64,000 nt of DNA from Symploca sp. SIO2C1. Lineage in GTDB: Bacteria > Cyanobacteriota > Cyanobacteriia > Cyanobacteriales > Coleofasciculaceae. The position numbers and the translations under genes were made by a program. Under the pieces are notes generated by a model. It searched no databases and was not told the origin of the DNA. It saw only the letters and a list, made by a program, of their open reading frames with translations. The stretch covers positions 1 through 64,000 of the forward strand of contig JAAHGL010000022.1 in the NCBI GenBank assembly GCA_010692635.1. Reading direction: 5' to 3'. How positions within the stretch are numbered: the first letter of the stretch is position 1; each line of letters starts with the position of its first letter. This document shows, piece after piece, positions 9,528-18,257 of the stretch.

Positions 9528-9585
9528 GAACAATTACCATACAAGTGTACTCTAACTTCTGAGTGCCTCCATTAACTTGTTCCCA

Positions 9586-9783
9586 AGGGTGAAGAAATTT
9601 ACAGTGGCTCTGAAGAAACACCGAATCAGGAGTTTCTCAGTCAGGAGCCAGGAGTCTCCGAGTCAGGAGTAAAGAGATTTGATCCAATTGTCTTCACTCA
9701 TTACTCATTACTCATTACTCATTACTCATTACTCATTACTCATTACTCAAAAAAGCTCTCCCACACCTTTTTTAGTTCACCCT
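9586..9783 (-). mobile_element. GGGTGAGGTGAAA-family MITE-like element, copy 1
   Basis: In reverse orientation this matches the elements at 35540, 41373 and 54421: a GTGTGGGAGAGCTTTTTTGAG end, a TAATGAG heptamer array (seven units, 9699-9748), an AAATCTCTTT-type middle, and an AGCCACTGTAAATTTC end. Terminal GGGTGAA/TTCACCC repeats are imperfect here. It lies just upstream of the Wzt-type gene. Confidence 0.6.
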
Positions 9784-9828
9784 GTTCCTCATGCTGCTTC
9801 TTTGCTTCTTCGTTGACTTGAACATCCA

Positions 9829-11694
9829 ATGAAAGATCCGATCATTTATACTGAAAATTTATCTAAAGTTTATCGACTTTACAGCAAGCCTCACTATCGT
9901 TTTCTGGATATGTTTGGACTCTTAGGCAAGAAACTAGGAGCTTACACTGAGCATAAAGCTTTGGACGGAATCAATTTAGAAATCCAGCGGGGAGAGAAGG
10001 TTGCGTTTATTGGACGGAATGGTGCGGGAAAGAGTACCTTTTTAAAGTTGGTTACCAATGTGACTAAACCAACTTCGGGACGGTTGGTTGTTAAAGGGAA
10101 AGCACACGCGCTATTGCAGATTGGTACGGGTTTTCACCCTGATTTTACAGGCAGGGAAAATATCTATGCTTATTTAGCTCAGTTAGGAGTAACTGGGAGA
10201 GAGGCGAAGATTAAGTGTTCGGAGATTATTGAATTTGCTGAATTAGAAGAGTATATTGATCAGCCAGTGAAAACCTATTCCACTGGCATGGGAGTCCGGT
10301 TAATGTTTTCCACTTCTACGGCAATTTCTCCCAATTTACTGGTTTTGGATGAAGTGCTCGGGGTTGGGGATGCTTATTTTGCTCAGAAGAGTTATGAGCG
10401 GATACAGGAATTATGCGATCGCGAAGGCACAACGCTACTATTGGTAAGTCATGACGTTTACTCAGCTTCTCGGATTTGCGATCGCATGATTTGGATAGAT
10501 CGAGGTCGTATTTTAATAGATGGAGACCCTGCAACGGTAGTTAAAGCTTACGAAGATTCGATTCGAGTTCAAGAAGAGCAACGTCTGCGATTGCGTAAAC
10601 TGGAAAAATTAAAGGCGATTAAAAGTATAAGTTCTACTCAATTATCTACATCCATTTTGCTTGAAATCAGAAGTCGTGATAATACGCCGTTGCCATGTCC
10701 TGTTTATTTTAGTGATATTTCTATAGAACAGAAAGGTCAAGTTGTTGCTAGCTTACCTTTAGATTCTGAGTCATTTGCTCAGGAGCAAGTATCCCATCTG
10801 CAAAGGGAGGCAACTAATTGGGGAAAATCAGTCCTCTGGGAAAACAAGCAGTCTCGTCCCTTGCTCAATTATGGCTCTTCCTTTCATAAGATAGCTGGCG
10901 TATTTGTAACAAATTACCCAAGGGACGATCTAGATGAAAGTTGCGAATTAGCGATTGAGTATTGGTCTCAGAAGCCATGTAATTTAGAATTACGTGGATT
11001 TATCAATCAACAGGAGATTAATTTAGGCTCGTTTAAGACAGTCGAAGGTAAGTGGTTTCAACATAGGGTGAAATTATTTCCTCAAGAACAGTTAAGGGAA
11101 CAAATATCTGTAAACACTGTAACTGAAGTTAACTCTACTGGAGTACAAGGCTCAGGAGCGATTCAGGTTTTAGATGTCAAGGTAGTAAATGAGCAAGGTA
11201 GAGTGAGCTATCTACTATCTCACGGCAAGCCAATGAATTTGCTAATTGACTATATTATCCAGAAACCTGACCTTAGAGAAAAAGCTCAAGTTTTAGTGGC
11301 TTTCCATCGAGATGGTGTTCAAGATGTTTGTAGAATTATTACTCGCGATCTTTTGTTTGATGCGGCTGAAAATTCTTCCGGTACTATCTGCTTGCATTTA
11401 CCTAAATTATATATAGCTGCAGGGACTTATTCGGTAACAGTGATGGTAGCTGAAGAAGGATACTATGAAAAAGAACAAACTCTGTTCTATACAATTAATC
11501 CGGGGGTTTATACTTGTCTTGCCAAAATATTTGATATCGTAATCAGGAATGGAGGGGTTGTTGGCTCTGGTACAGGAGTAGTTGGTGAAGGTGAATGGGT
11601 GATCATGAACGGCAATGACTCAAACTCAGAGCATACAAGAGATTTAGAGAATCTAATCCCGCAGGAGCTTTCAAATGTTAACAGAGCTAATTAG
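9829..11694 (+). CDS. Wzt-type polysaccharide ABC transporter ATP-binding protein
   Basis: This is predicted to power export of an O-antigen or other glycan across the inner membrane. Walker A GRNGAGKST is at about residues 62-70, the ABC signature YSTGMGVRL at about 151-159, and Walker B LLVLDEVLGVGD at about 168-179, with the H-loop in LLVSHDVYS. After the ~245-residue ATPase comes a long C-terminal region (about 260-610) of beta-rich character, as in Wzt proteins that recognise the glycan end. No Wzm permease gene lies next to it, which is unusual. The following methyltransferase gene overlaps its 3' end by 20 bp. Confidence 0.85.
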   Translation: MKDPIIYTENLSKVYRLYSKPHYRFLDMFGLLGKKLGAYTEHKALDGINLEIQRGEKVAFIGRNGAGKSTFLKLVTNVTKPTSGRLVVKGKAHALLQIGTGFHPDFTGRENIYAYLAQLGVTGREAKIKCSEIIEFAELEEYIDQPVKTYSTGMGVRLMFSTSTAISPNLLVLDEVLGVGDAYFAQKSYERIQELCDREGTTLLLVSHDVYSASRICDRMIWIDRGRILIDGDPATVVKAYEDSIRVQEEQRLRLRKLEKLKAIKSISSTQLSTSILLEIRSRDNTPLPCPVYFSDISIEQKGQVVASLPLDSESFAQEQVSHLQREATNWGKSVLWENKQSRPLLNYGSSFHKIAGVFVTNYPRDDLDESCELAIEYWSQKPCNLELRGFINQQEINLGSFKTVEGKWFQHRVKLFPQEQLREQISVNTVTEVNSTGVQGSGAIQVLDVKVVNEQGRVSYLLSHGKPMNLLIDYIIQKPDLREKAQVLVAFHRDGVQDVCRIITRDLLFDAAENSSGTICLHLPKLYIAAGTYSVTVMVAEEGYYEKEQTLFYTINPGVYTCLAKIFDIVIRNGGVVGSGTGVVGEGEWVIMNGNDSNSEHTRDLENLIPQELSNVNRAN

Positions 11695-12622
11695 ACGTTT
11701 TTTTAAAGAAGAAAATAGCGATCGCCAACAGGAACAAGAGGTTATCTTAGAGGATACTGATATTCCCGAAACTATTCTGCTAGATTTTCCAGCTTGTATT
11801 GAGCGAGATTTTCCCCAAGAGTTTCCTCTGGCTTGGGAAGCTTGTGAACAAATTTTGACTGCTACTAAAGGAGCTGACTTTTCGCCACTTGAGCGTCATT
11901 CTCCTGGCTTGAAAGGATTTGACTGGGAAAGTTATATTCGTTTAAGCGTGATCCGGATGGTGCGAGTATTAGCTAACTTATCTGAGCAGGGTGTTAGTAA
12001 AGGTCGTTTACTGGATCTTGGTGCTTACTTTGGTAACTTTTCCTTAATGTGCTCTAAGGCTGGCTACCAAGTGGATGCTTTAGATGGTTATGGAGCTTAT
12101 GGTGAGGCATTAAAAAGTGTAACTCAGCTTTTATCTACTTCCGATGTTCAAGTTTTGGATTTTGATGAAGTTGGGTATGAACTACAAGAACTTGAACCTG
12201 AAACCTACGATGTAGTTTTGTGCATGGGAGTCATTGAACATATCCCTCATACTCCTCGACTTTTATTAGCATCTTTAAATCAGGTTCTGAAACCAGGGGG
12301 ATTGTTAGTTCTTGATACTCCCAATTTAGCGTATCTCTATAATCGTCAGAAGTTGGCAAGAGGAGAAAGTATCTTTCCTCCAATTTCCTTACAATATTTT
12401 ACCGAAATCCCTTTTGAAGGACATCACCGAGAATATACCCGCTCGGAAATAGAATGGTTACTCAATACCATTGGTCACCAAGATATACGGTGTAGCTTAT
12501 TTAACTATAGTATTTACGGATTGTCAGTTTTACAAGGGACTGATTTGGATAACTATAAGACTATGTTGGCGATGCCAGATAATCGAGAGCTTATTTTGAC
12601 AGTTTCGCGAAAATCAGCCTAA
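11675..12622 (+). CDS. SAM-dependent methyltransferase (class I)
   Basis: The 315-aa protein has the Rossmann motif I LLDLGAYFGNFS (about residues 109-120), an acidic motif II around VDALDGYGAY, and a motif IV/post region DVVLCMGVIEHIPH followed by LKPGGLLVLDTPN. The fold is that of UbiE/methyltransf_11-23 type enzymes. It overlaps the end of the Wzt-type gene, so it is probably translated with it; Wzt/methyltransferase pairs often modify or cap glycans before export. The substrate is not readable from sequence. Confidence 0.8.
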   Translation: MLTELIRRFFKEENSDRQQEQEVILEDTDIPETILLDFPACIERDFPQEFPLAWEACEQILTATKGADFSPLERHSPGLKGFDWESYIRLSVIRMVRVLANLSEQGVSKGRLLDLGAYFGNFSLMCSKAGYQVDALDGYGAYGEALKSVTQLLSTSDVQVLDFDEVGYELQELEPETYDVVLCMGVIEHIPHTPRLLLASLNQVLKPGGLLVLDTPNLAYLYNRQKLARGESIFPPISLQYFTEIPFEGHHREYTRSEIEWLLNTIGHQDIRCSLFNYSIYGLSVLQGTDLDNYKTMLAMPDNRELILTVSRKSA

Positions 12623-12656
12623 TTGAATTTGAACAACACTGGTTCTGAACTATATT

Positions 12657-14918
12657 GTGATTTCACTTAAACCAATTCAAGATCTTGAATATGCTTCAAT
12701 AGCTACTCAAAACTTTCCTACATTAGCTTCAATCAAATCTGCATTAAATATAGAAAATGAAGTAATGTGGGTTGTTCCTTTACAAGATGTTCCCAAGCTA
12801 GATGCAGAGCTTGTAAGCTTTGCTCAAAATTTTTTTGAGTTAAATGCCAGTTTGCATTACCCTCAAAGAATTGTTTGGATTCAGCCATTAACTCCAGAAC
12901 TAACGCTAACCCTGGAAGAAGCAGAGCAAATTTTAGGACTTATTGCTGGAGTCACTTTGCTGGAAAAAGATACTTGTCTTGACGGTAGAGAATGTTATGT
13001 AGTTGGTGGAACTGTCAGACAATATGCAATGGGTCTAGGATTGCAGTGGTTACAGAAAGACTTATATAAGTTTAACAAAAAAAGTGATGATCAAGTTTAT
13101 TCTTGGTTGGAAACTTCTCAAGAATCCAGTAAAGCTATTCACTTTATTGAGTTACCGGAAAATAATGAAATTGATAATGACTGGTATACAGCAGTATCTA
13201 GTCTAATCAAAAAACTAAAAAAGCAAAATTCAGCACCTACTTTAGGGGTAAGTTTACCTAGAGTTCCGACTGTACCCGATACAGATTTTTCGGTAGCCTT
13301 GGAGCAACTTAAAACAATAGTTGACTCAGAAAAAATCACTGAATCTTTAGCCTGTCAACTGGTTGACTCAGAAATTGAAGTGACTGATTCTTTGTCAATT
13401 TTAAAATTTGCTCACATTAATAAGCTATCTTTTGATTTTTCAGTCAATCATTTATCGGCAATGCTCCCCTACTTTGCTCAAGGTGCTTATATACCCCTTG
13501 AGTTTGATTTAAGAATTCCCGCTTTTTATAAATCTCATAGAACTACAGTAATAGAGATGCCAAGGTGGAACAACTGGATATCAAATTACTGTGAGTTTAA
13601 CAATTTGCAAGCAGTATTTAATCCTGAAATTGTTTTTTTTTATAAATTGGCAATTGCTTTGAATAGAGATATTAGAGAATTGTATTTAAATCAACTAAAT
13701 TCAAATCCAGAATTAAATACAATATGGCATTATTTCAACGTTTATAATTGGAGTGTAAATTCCACTAAAATACTTAGATTTTTACTGATTTCAATTGAAG
13801 AATACTTAAACATCAAGGTTGATTTTAGTTTTTTCAACCAAGGATATCTGAAAAAATACGACTATCTAAACTCTATTGATTTTCTGAACAACCTACGCCA
13901 ACAAAGTCTAGAGTATAGTCAGCCAGAAACTAAAACCATCTTAGCAGAACAAATTAACTATCACCAATATCTAGAAAATAGAACACTGACTCCCGATGCA
14001 GAGAAATTAATAGCAATTTTGCCTAATACATTAGGTAAAACTTTAGAAATTGGCTCAGGTTATGGACTAACTGCTCAAAAAGTCATTCAAAGAACATCTG
14101 AATATATCGGCATCGATTTACACGAAGCTCAAGTTGAAGCCTTAAATAAATTAGGAGGTCAAGGAATGATCGCCGATATGCACAATTTGCCCTTTGAAGA
14201 TAATTCATTTGACACTGTAATTGCTGATAATGTACTTGAACATGCTTATGCTCCTCAATTAGCCTTGGCAGAAATTAGGCGTATTCTCAAGCCTCAAGGA
14301 TGCTTGTATGCTCTAATTCCTTTAGATTATAAGAGTAATCGTTATCAACTAAAAGCTCATTTATGGAAAGCTGATGAAAAATCAATCCATGTTGCTTCTT
14401 GTTTAGCTGGTTTACAAGTTAAGCATATGGAAATTATTGAGCTGAGTAAGTTGGAAAATTTTGGCTGTTTTCCTTCTTGTCAAGGCAAAGTTTGTCTTGT
14501 AATCATGGAAGCTAAGGATGTTGCAATCAATCCTGACTTTTCTGACTTCAAGTTGAATAGCATTGATGGTGGAGTTAACAAAAATCAAATATCTACTGAT
14601 AAAGATGAGCTACTAAATTTGCAAAATAAAGTTATAGAAATAGTTGCTCAAGGAATATTGGATCTTAAAAGCTCATTTCAAGAAGAAGTCAATAAGAGAG
14701 ATAAAATTATTGTCGATGTTCAAGAAGAAGTCAATAAGAGAGATAAAATTATTGTCGATGTTCAAGAAGAAGTCAATAAGAGAGATAAAATTATTGTCGA
14801 TGTTCAAGAAGAAGTCAATAAGAGAGATAAAATTATCGAAAAATTGAGCAAAGCTAAATTAGTGGAAATGCTCGTTATGAAATTAAAATATTGGTATCAT
14901 GAGTTGGTAAAAAAATAA
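12657..14918 (+). CDS. Large protein with methyltransferase domain and C-terminal repeated coiled coil
   Basis: GTG start at 12657, 34 bp after the previous gene; 753 aa. Residues 1-440 are not recognised. A class I methyltransferase domain spans about 455-610: motif I LEIGSGYGLT, acidic YIGIDLHEAQ, then FDTVIADNVLEHAYAP and LKPQGCLYALIP. Residues about 674-730 are four copies of a 14-residue unit (EEVNKRDKIIVDVQ), predicted as a coiled coil. Translated repeats like this often act as oligomerisation stalks or length rulers in glycan biosynthesis. It belongs to the glycan region with its neighbours. Confidence 0.75.
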   Translation: MISLKPIQDLEYASIATQNFPTLASIKSALNIENEVMWVVPLQDVPKLDAELVSFAQNFFELNASLHYPQRIVWIQPLTPELTLTLEEAEQILGLIAGVTLLEKDTCLDGRECYVVGGTVRQYAMGLGLQWLQKDLYKFNKKSDDQVYSWLETSQESSKAIHFIELPENNEIDNDWYTAVSSLIKKLKKQNSAPTLGVSLPRVPTVPDTDFSVALEQLKTIVDSEKITESLACQLVDSEIEVTDSLSILKFAHINKLSFDFSVNHLSAMLPYFAQGAYIPLEFDLRIPAFYKSHRTTVIEMPRWNNWISNYCEFNNLQAVFNPEIVFFYKLAIALNRDIRELYLNQLNSNPELNTIWHYFNVYNWSVNSTKILRFLLISIEEYLNIKVDFSFFNQGYLKKYDYLNSIDFLNNLRQQSLEYSQPETKTILAEQINYHQYLENRTLTPDAEKLIAILPNTLGKTLEIGSGYGLTAQKVIQRTSEYIGIDLHEAQVEALNKLGGQGMIADMHNLPFEDNSFDTVIADNVLEHAYAPQLALAEIRRILKPQGCLYALIPLDYKSNRYQLKAHLWKADEKSIHVASCLAGLQVKHMEIIELSKLENFGCFPSCQGKVCLVIMEAKDVAINPDFSDFKLNSIDGGVNKNQISTDKDELLNLQNKVIEIVAQGILDLKSSFQEEVNKRDKIIVDVQEEVNKRDKIIVDVQEEVNKRDKIIVDVQEEVNKRDKIIEKLSKAKLVEMLVMKLKYWYHELVKK
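14679..14846 (+). repeat. Four tandem 42-bp repeats in a coding region
   Basis: Four units of 42 bp start at 14679, 14721, 14763 and 14805. The first three are essentially identical in DNA; the fourth diverges at its 3' end. They encode a 14-residue coiled-coil unit in the preceding methyltransferase gene. Confidence 0.92.
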
Positions 14919-14930
14919 ATAAAATGGTTA

Positions 14931-16931
14931 ATGTGTGGAATTGTCGGCTCATATAAACCTACTGGACAAAGCTGTAGCTCAGAAATTTTGGGTATAATGC
15001 GCGATCGCATGACTCATCGTGGACCGGATGGTGCTGGAATATGGCAATCACCTGATCAAAAATGTACCTTAGGACATCGTCGCCTTTCCATCATTGACTT
15101 ATCCGATGCCGCAGCTCAACCGATGCTCAACCAAGCCGGAACAGTTGCTCTTACCTTCAACGGGGAAATCTACAACCACAGCCAAATTAGACAGGAACTA
15201 GAATCCCTCGGCAAATACCACTGGAAAACGAACCACTCCGATACAGAAGTTCTCCTCCACGCCTACGAAGAATGGGGACTCGACTGCCTTCACCGCTTCT
15301 ATGGCATGTTCGCCTTTGCCATTTACGACACCCGTAACCCAGATAAACCAGTTTTACACCTAGTGCGCGATCGCGTGGGTATTAAACCCCTCTATATTAC
15401 CCAAACCAAATCTGGCGAATGGCTCTTTGCTTCTGAGATTCGAGCCTTACTCGCTCATCCTGATATTACTCCAGAAATGGATCGTACCGCTTTCTGGCAC
15501 TATCTGACTTTTATTGTTACTCCTGCTCCTCTTACCCTATTTCGGGGTATCTTTAAACTCCCCGCAGGTTATACCATTACTATTGACTACACTGGACAAG
15601 CCACTGCTCAGCAATATTGGGATTGTCAACCCAGTTCAACTGAGAGCTTCACAGAACAAGACTTAAGTGAAGAAGATGCGATCGCAGAATTAACCCGACT
15701 ACTTAAACAGTCTATCAGCCGTCGCATGGTTTCTGATGTTCCCTTCGGCGTACTTCTTTCTGGTGGTGTGGATTCTTCCCTCAATGTTGCTCTGATGAGC
15801 GAATTAATGAACCGTCCCGTCACAACATTTACCATTGGTTACGAAGGCAAAGAAGACTACAATGAATTTCAATTTGCTCATCGTGTCAGCAAACGCTATC
15901 AAACAGAGCATCATGAAACTTTGATCAATCGGCAGCAGATGCAAGACTTTTTGCCTCTGCTAGTGCAATTACAAGATGAGCCGATTGCCGATAACGTCTG
16001 TATTCCCTTGTACTTCTTAGCAAAACTGGTTCATGACAGTGGTACAACCGTTGTTCAAGTGGGAGAAGGAGCAGACGAAAATTTTCTCGGTTACTGGTGG
16101 TGTGAGCATTATCGCCACAAGTATGAAACTGTCTATCAACCCGCTTCTCAAAGCCTCAGTTGGTGGCAGCGCCTCCTTTCTTTCGGTAAAGCAAAAATGC
16201 CGGGATTGAGTGGAGAAGACTTAGAAATTCAGCAGCGTGCTGAAACGAGACAAGAACTCTTTTGGGGGGGAGCAGTCTGTTGGTGGGGAGAAATGCGCCG
16301 TCAACTTACTCCTGATTTAGACCCTTTCCAGCAAAAAATCCACTGTCCAATTAAAGGTTTATTACCCCCAGAACACCAGCAACTGGATAGTCATGCTATT
16401 GTTCAGTCTTATCTAGGACAGTTAGAGGGAAAGTTAACAGAGCCAGAGGTTTTACAAAAAATTCCCTACTTAGAAATGAAGCAGCGCCTGCCAGAACACT
16501 TACTGATGCGGGTTGATAAGTTGACTATGGCTCATTCTATCGAAGCGAGAGTTCCCTTCCTTGATCATGAAGTAGTAGAATTTGCCTCCCGCATCCCCCC
16601 TCACTACAAGCTACAAAATGCGATCGGCAAGTCAATTCTCAAAAAAGTTGCTCTGCCATACCTCGATCATGATATGGTGTATCGAAAAAAGCAAGGATTC
16701 GGTGCACCGATGGAGGAATGGTTTAAGGAGGGAGATTTCGGACAACGCTGTTTAGCTGCTTTTGAGCGCTCTGAGATTAGGAAAGAGGGTTTTCTCAATA
16801 ATCAGTATTTTACCGATTTACTAAAACATCAGATGAGTACTGGAGGAGGTTATAGTTTTCATTTATGGACGGTGTTAAACGCTATCCTGTGGCATGAATC
16901 TTGGGTTGCTGGGAATCAAGATTGCTTTTAA
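14931..16931 (+). CDS. asnB: Asparagine synthase (glutamine-hydrolysing) family amidotransferase
   Basis: The 666-aa protein begins MCGIVGS, so Cys2 becomes the N-terminal nucleophile of the glutaminase domain (about 1-210). The synthetase domain follows with the PP-loop LLSGGVDSS at about residue 280 and conserved VPFLDHEVVEFA and RKKQGFGAP segments. It converts aspartate to asparagine or, in surface-glycan clusters, may amidate a sugar acid. Placement after the methyltransferase (12-bp gap) in a glycan region favours the second possibility, but that is inference. A second member lies at 20234. Confidence 0.9.
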   Translation: MCGIVGSYKPTGQSCSSEILGIMRDRMTHRGPDGAGIWQSPDQKCTLGHRRLSIIDLSDAAAQPMLNQAGTVALTFNGEIYNHSQIRQELESLGKYHWKTNHSDTEVLLHAYEEWGLDCLHRFYGMFAFAIYDTRNPDKPVLHLVRDRVGIKPLYITQTKSGEWLFASEIRALLAHPDITPEMDRTAFWHYLTFIVTPAPLTLFRGIFKLPAGYTITIDYTGQATAQQYWDCQPSSTESFTEQDLSEEDAIAELTRLLKQSISRRMVSDVPFGVLLSGGVDSSLNVALMSELMNRPVTTFTIGYEGKEDYNEFQFAHRVSKRYQTEHHETLINRQQMQDFLPLLVQLQDEPIADNVCIPLYFLAKLVHDSGTTVVQVGEGADENFLGYWWCEHYRHKYETVYQPASQSLSWWQRLLSFGKAKMPGLSGEDLEIQQRAETRQELFWGGAVCWWGEMRRQLTPDLDPFQQKIHCPIKGLLPPEHQQLDSHAIVQSYLGQLEGKLTEPEVLQKIPYLEMKQRLPEHLLMRVDKLTMAHSIEARVPFLDHEVVEFASRIPPHYKLQNAIGKSILKKVALPYLDHDMVYRKKQGFGAPMEEWFKEGDFGQRCLAAFERSEIRKEGFLNNQYFTDLLKHQMSTGGGYSFHLWTVLNAILWHESWVAGNQDCF

Positions 16932-16983
16932 TTGAAGATTTTATTAAAAATACACCTAAAACCTAAAACCTAAAACCTCATCT

Positions 16984-17232
16984 ATGGTTAAGCATATGAT
17001 ATCTAATTCTGTAAGTTTGCTAGCTCGAATCACTCAAACTCCGGGTCAATGTGGTGGTAGACCTTGTATTCGAGGAATGCGAATTCGAGTAAGCGATATT
17101 CTGGAAATGTTGAGTTTAAATGTTAGTCGCGATGAGATTTTAGCAGACTTTCCAGATCTAGAACCTGAAGATATTCAGGCGTGTTTGTTGTTTGCTGCCA
17201 AGCGTATTGATGTTCCTCGATTGAGTGCATGA
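16984..17232 (+). CDS. DUF433 antitoxin-like protein
   Basis: The 82-aa protein has the DUF433 signature: TPGQCGGRPCIRGMRIRVSDILEML, then RDEILADFPDLEPEDIQACLLFAA. DUF433 proteins carry a helix-turn-helix-like fold and are usually the antitoxin partner of DUF5615 PIN-like toxins. The stop codon overlaps the ATG of the following gene (ATGA at 17229-17232), the usual arrangement. The frame could start at the second Met, at 16999. Confidence 0.88.
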   Translation: MVKHMISNSVSLLARITQTPGQCGGRPCIRGMRIRVSDILEMLSLNVSRDEILADFPDLEPEDIQACLLFAAKRIDVPRLSA

Positions 17233-17300
17233 AATTTTGGATTGATGCTCAATTACCACCAAATTTAGCTTCTTGGTTAACTGAAACTTTTGGAGTATAG
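17229..17300 (+). pseudogene. Truncated DUF5615 PIN-like toxin
   Basis: The ORF begins MKFWIDAQLPPNLASWLTET, which is the start of DUF5615 toxins (normally about 110 residues), but stops after 23 residues at TAG 17298-17300. I find no convincing continuation in other frames. The acidic residue in WIDAQLPP is part of the PIN active site, but the rest of the domain is gone, so the toxin is presumed dead while the antitoxin stays intact. Confidence 0.75.
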
Positions 17301-17410
17301 TCATTTGTTGAAATTGGCGATAGATAGCGTAAGAGCTACTGTAAGCAGATCGAACTAAACAAATCAGGTATTGACAAAATGACTTTGCTGTGAATTCATC
17401 TCTTCGCGAT

Positions 17411-17439
17411 CGCTCTGAGATTAGGAAAGAGGGTTTTCT
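17411..17439 (+). repeat. 29-bp exact duplicate of the asnB 3' region
   Basis: The 29 bases at 17411-17439 are identical to 16767-16795 within the first asparagine-synthase gene (encoding RSEIRKEGF). Here the piece is non-coding, between the broken toxin gene and the next methyltransferase gene, and marks a past duplication and deletion event. Confidence 0.9.
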
Positions 17440-17505
17440 AACCCTGTAGTGTAATATAATGCGTTGTCAATAACGATTAAAGCCTGAGCTGATGGAGGAT
17501 TTTTC

Positions 17506-18234
17506 GTGGATCAAACAGCTTATGCCCTAGAAGCAGAGGTAGAAAGTGAGCATTGGTGGTTTGTAGGACGACGGCGTTTGCTCTCAAAGCTCATTGCTCA
17601 ACTAGAAATCAGTCAGGATGCTAAGATATTGGATGTTGGTACAGGTACAGGAACTAACTTGCGACTATTGCAGCAGTTAGGCTTCAAGAGAGTAACAGGT
17701 CTTGACTTTAGTGAAGACGCTATCCATTTTTGCAAACAGAAGGGCTTAGGCATTGTTCAACAAGGTAATGCTTGTGCCATGCCTTTCGCTGATGAAAGCT
17801 TTGATATTATTTTTGCAACAGATATTATTGAACATATTGATGAGGATCTGCAAGCTCTATCAGAAATTTACCGTGTACTCAAAGTAGGAGGCACAGCGAT
17901 TATTATGGTTCCGGCTTTCCAATTCTTATGGGGAGTTCAAGACCGTATCAGCCATCATAAGCGGCGCTATCGCAGGAAGCAACTTTTAAGCCAAATCCAT
18001 ACTTCCGGCTTAGTTACTTTAAAAAATCATTATTTCAATTATATTTTGTTTATACCAATCTTGCTAGCTCGAAAAATTATTGATTTGCTTAATCTTAAGG
18101 TGGAAAATGAAAATCAGGTCAATACAAAATTTATCAATGCAATCTTGACTTGGATTTTTACTATTGATGTAGACACATCTCCTTTACTACGTCCACCTTT
18201 TGGTGTTTCTGTCCTTGCTGTCGCTAAAAAATAA
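17506..18234 (+). CDS. SAM-dependent methyltransferase (class I)
   Basis: GTG start at 17506 with a good GGAGG 8 nt upstream. The 242-aa protein carries motif I ILDVGTGTGTNL (about 44-55), VTGLDFSEDAI, an AMPFADESFDIIFATDIIEHIDED stretch and LKVGGTAIIMVPA. The C-terminal ~70 residues contain a hydrophobic stretch (YILFIPILLARKI) that may bind a membrane or lipid-linked substrate. It ends 23 bp from the convergent membrane glycosyltransferase gene. Confidence 0.83.
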   Translation: MDQTAYALEAEVESEHWWFVGRRRLLSKLIAQLEISQDAKILDVGTGTGTNLRLLQQLGFKRVTGLDFSEDAIHFCKQKGLGIVQQGNACAMPFADESFDIIFATDIIEHIDEDLQALSEIYRVLKVGGTAIIMVPAFQFLWGVQDRISHHKRRYRRKQLLSQIHTSGLVTLKNHYFNYILFIPILLARKIIDLLNLKVENENQVNTKFINAILTWIFTIDVDTSPLLRPPFGVSVLAVAKK

Positions 18235-18257
18235 ATCTCATGAACGAAATTACCAAT

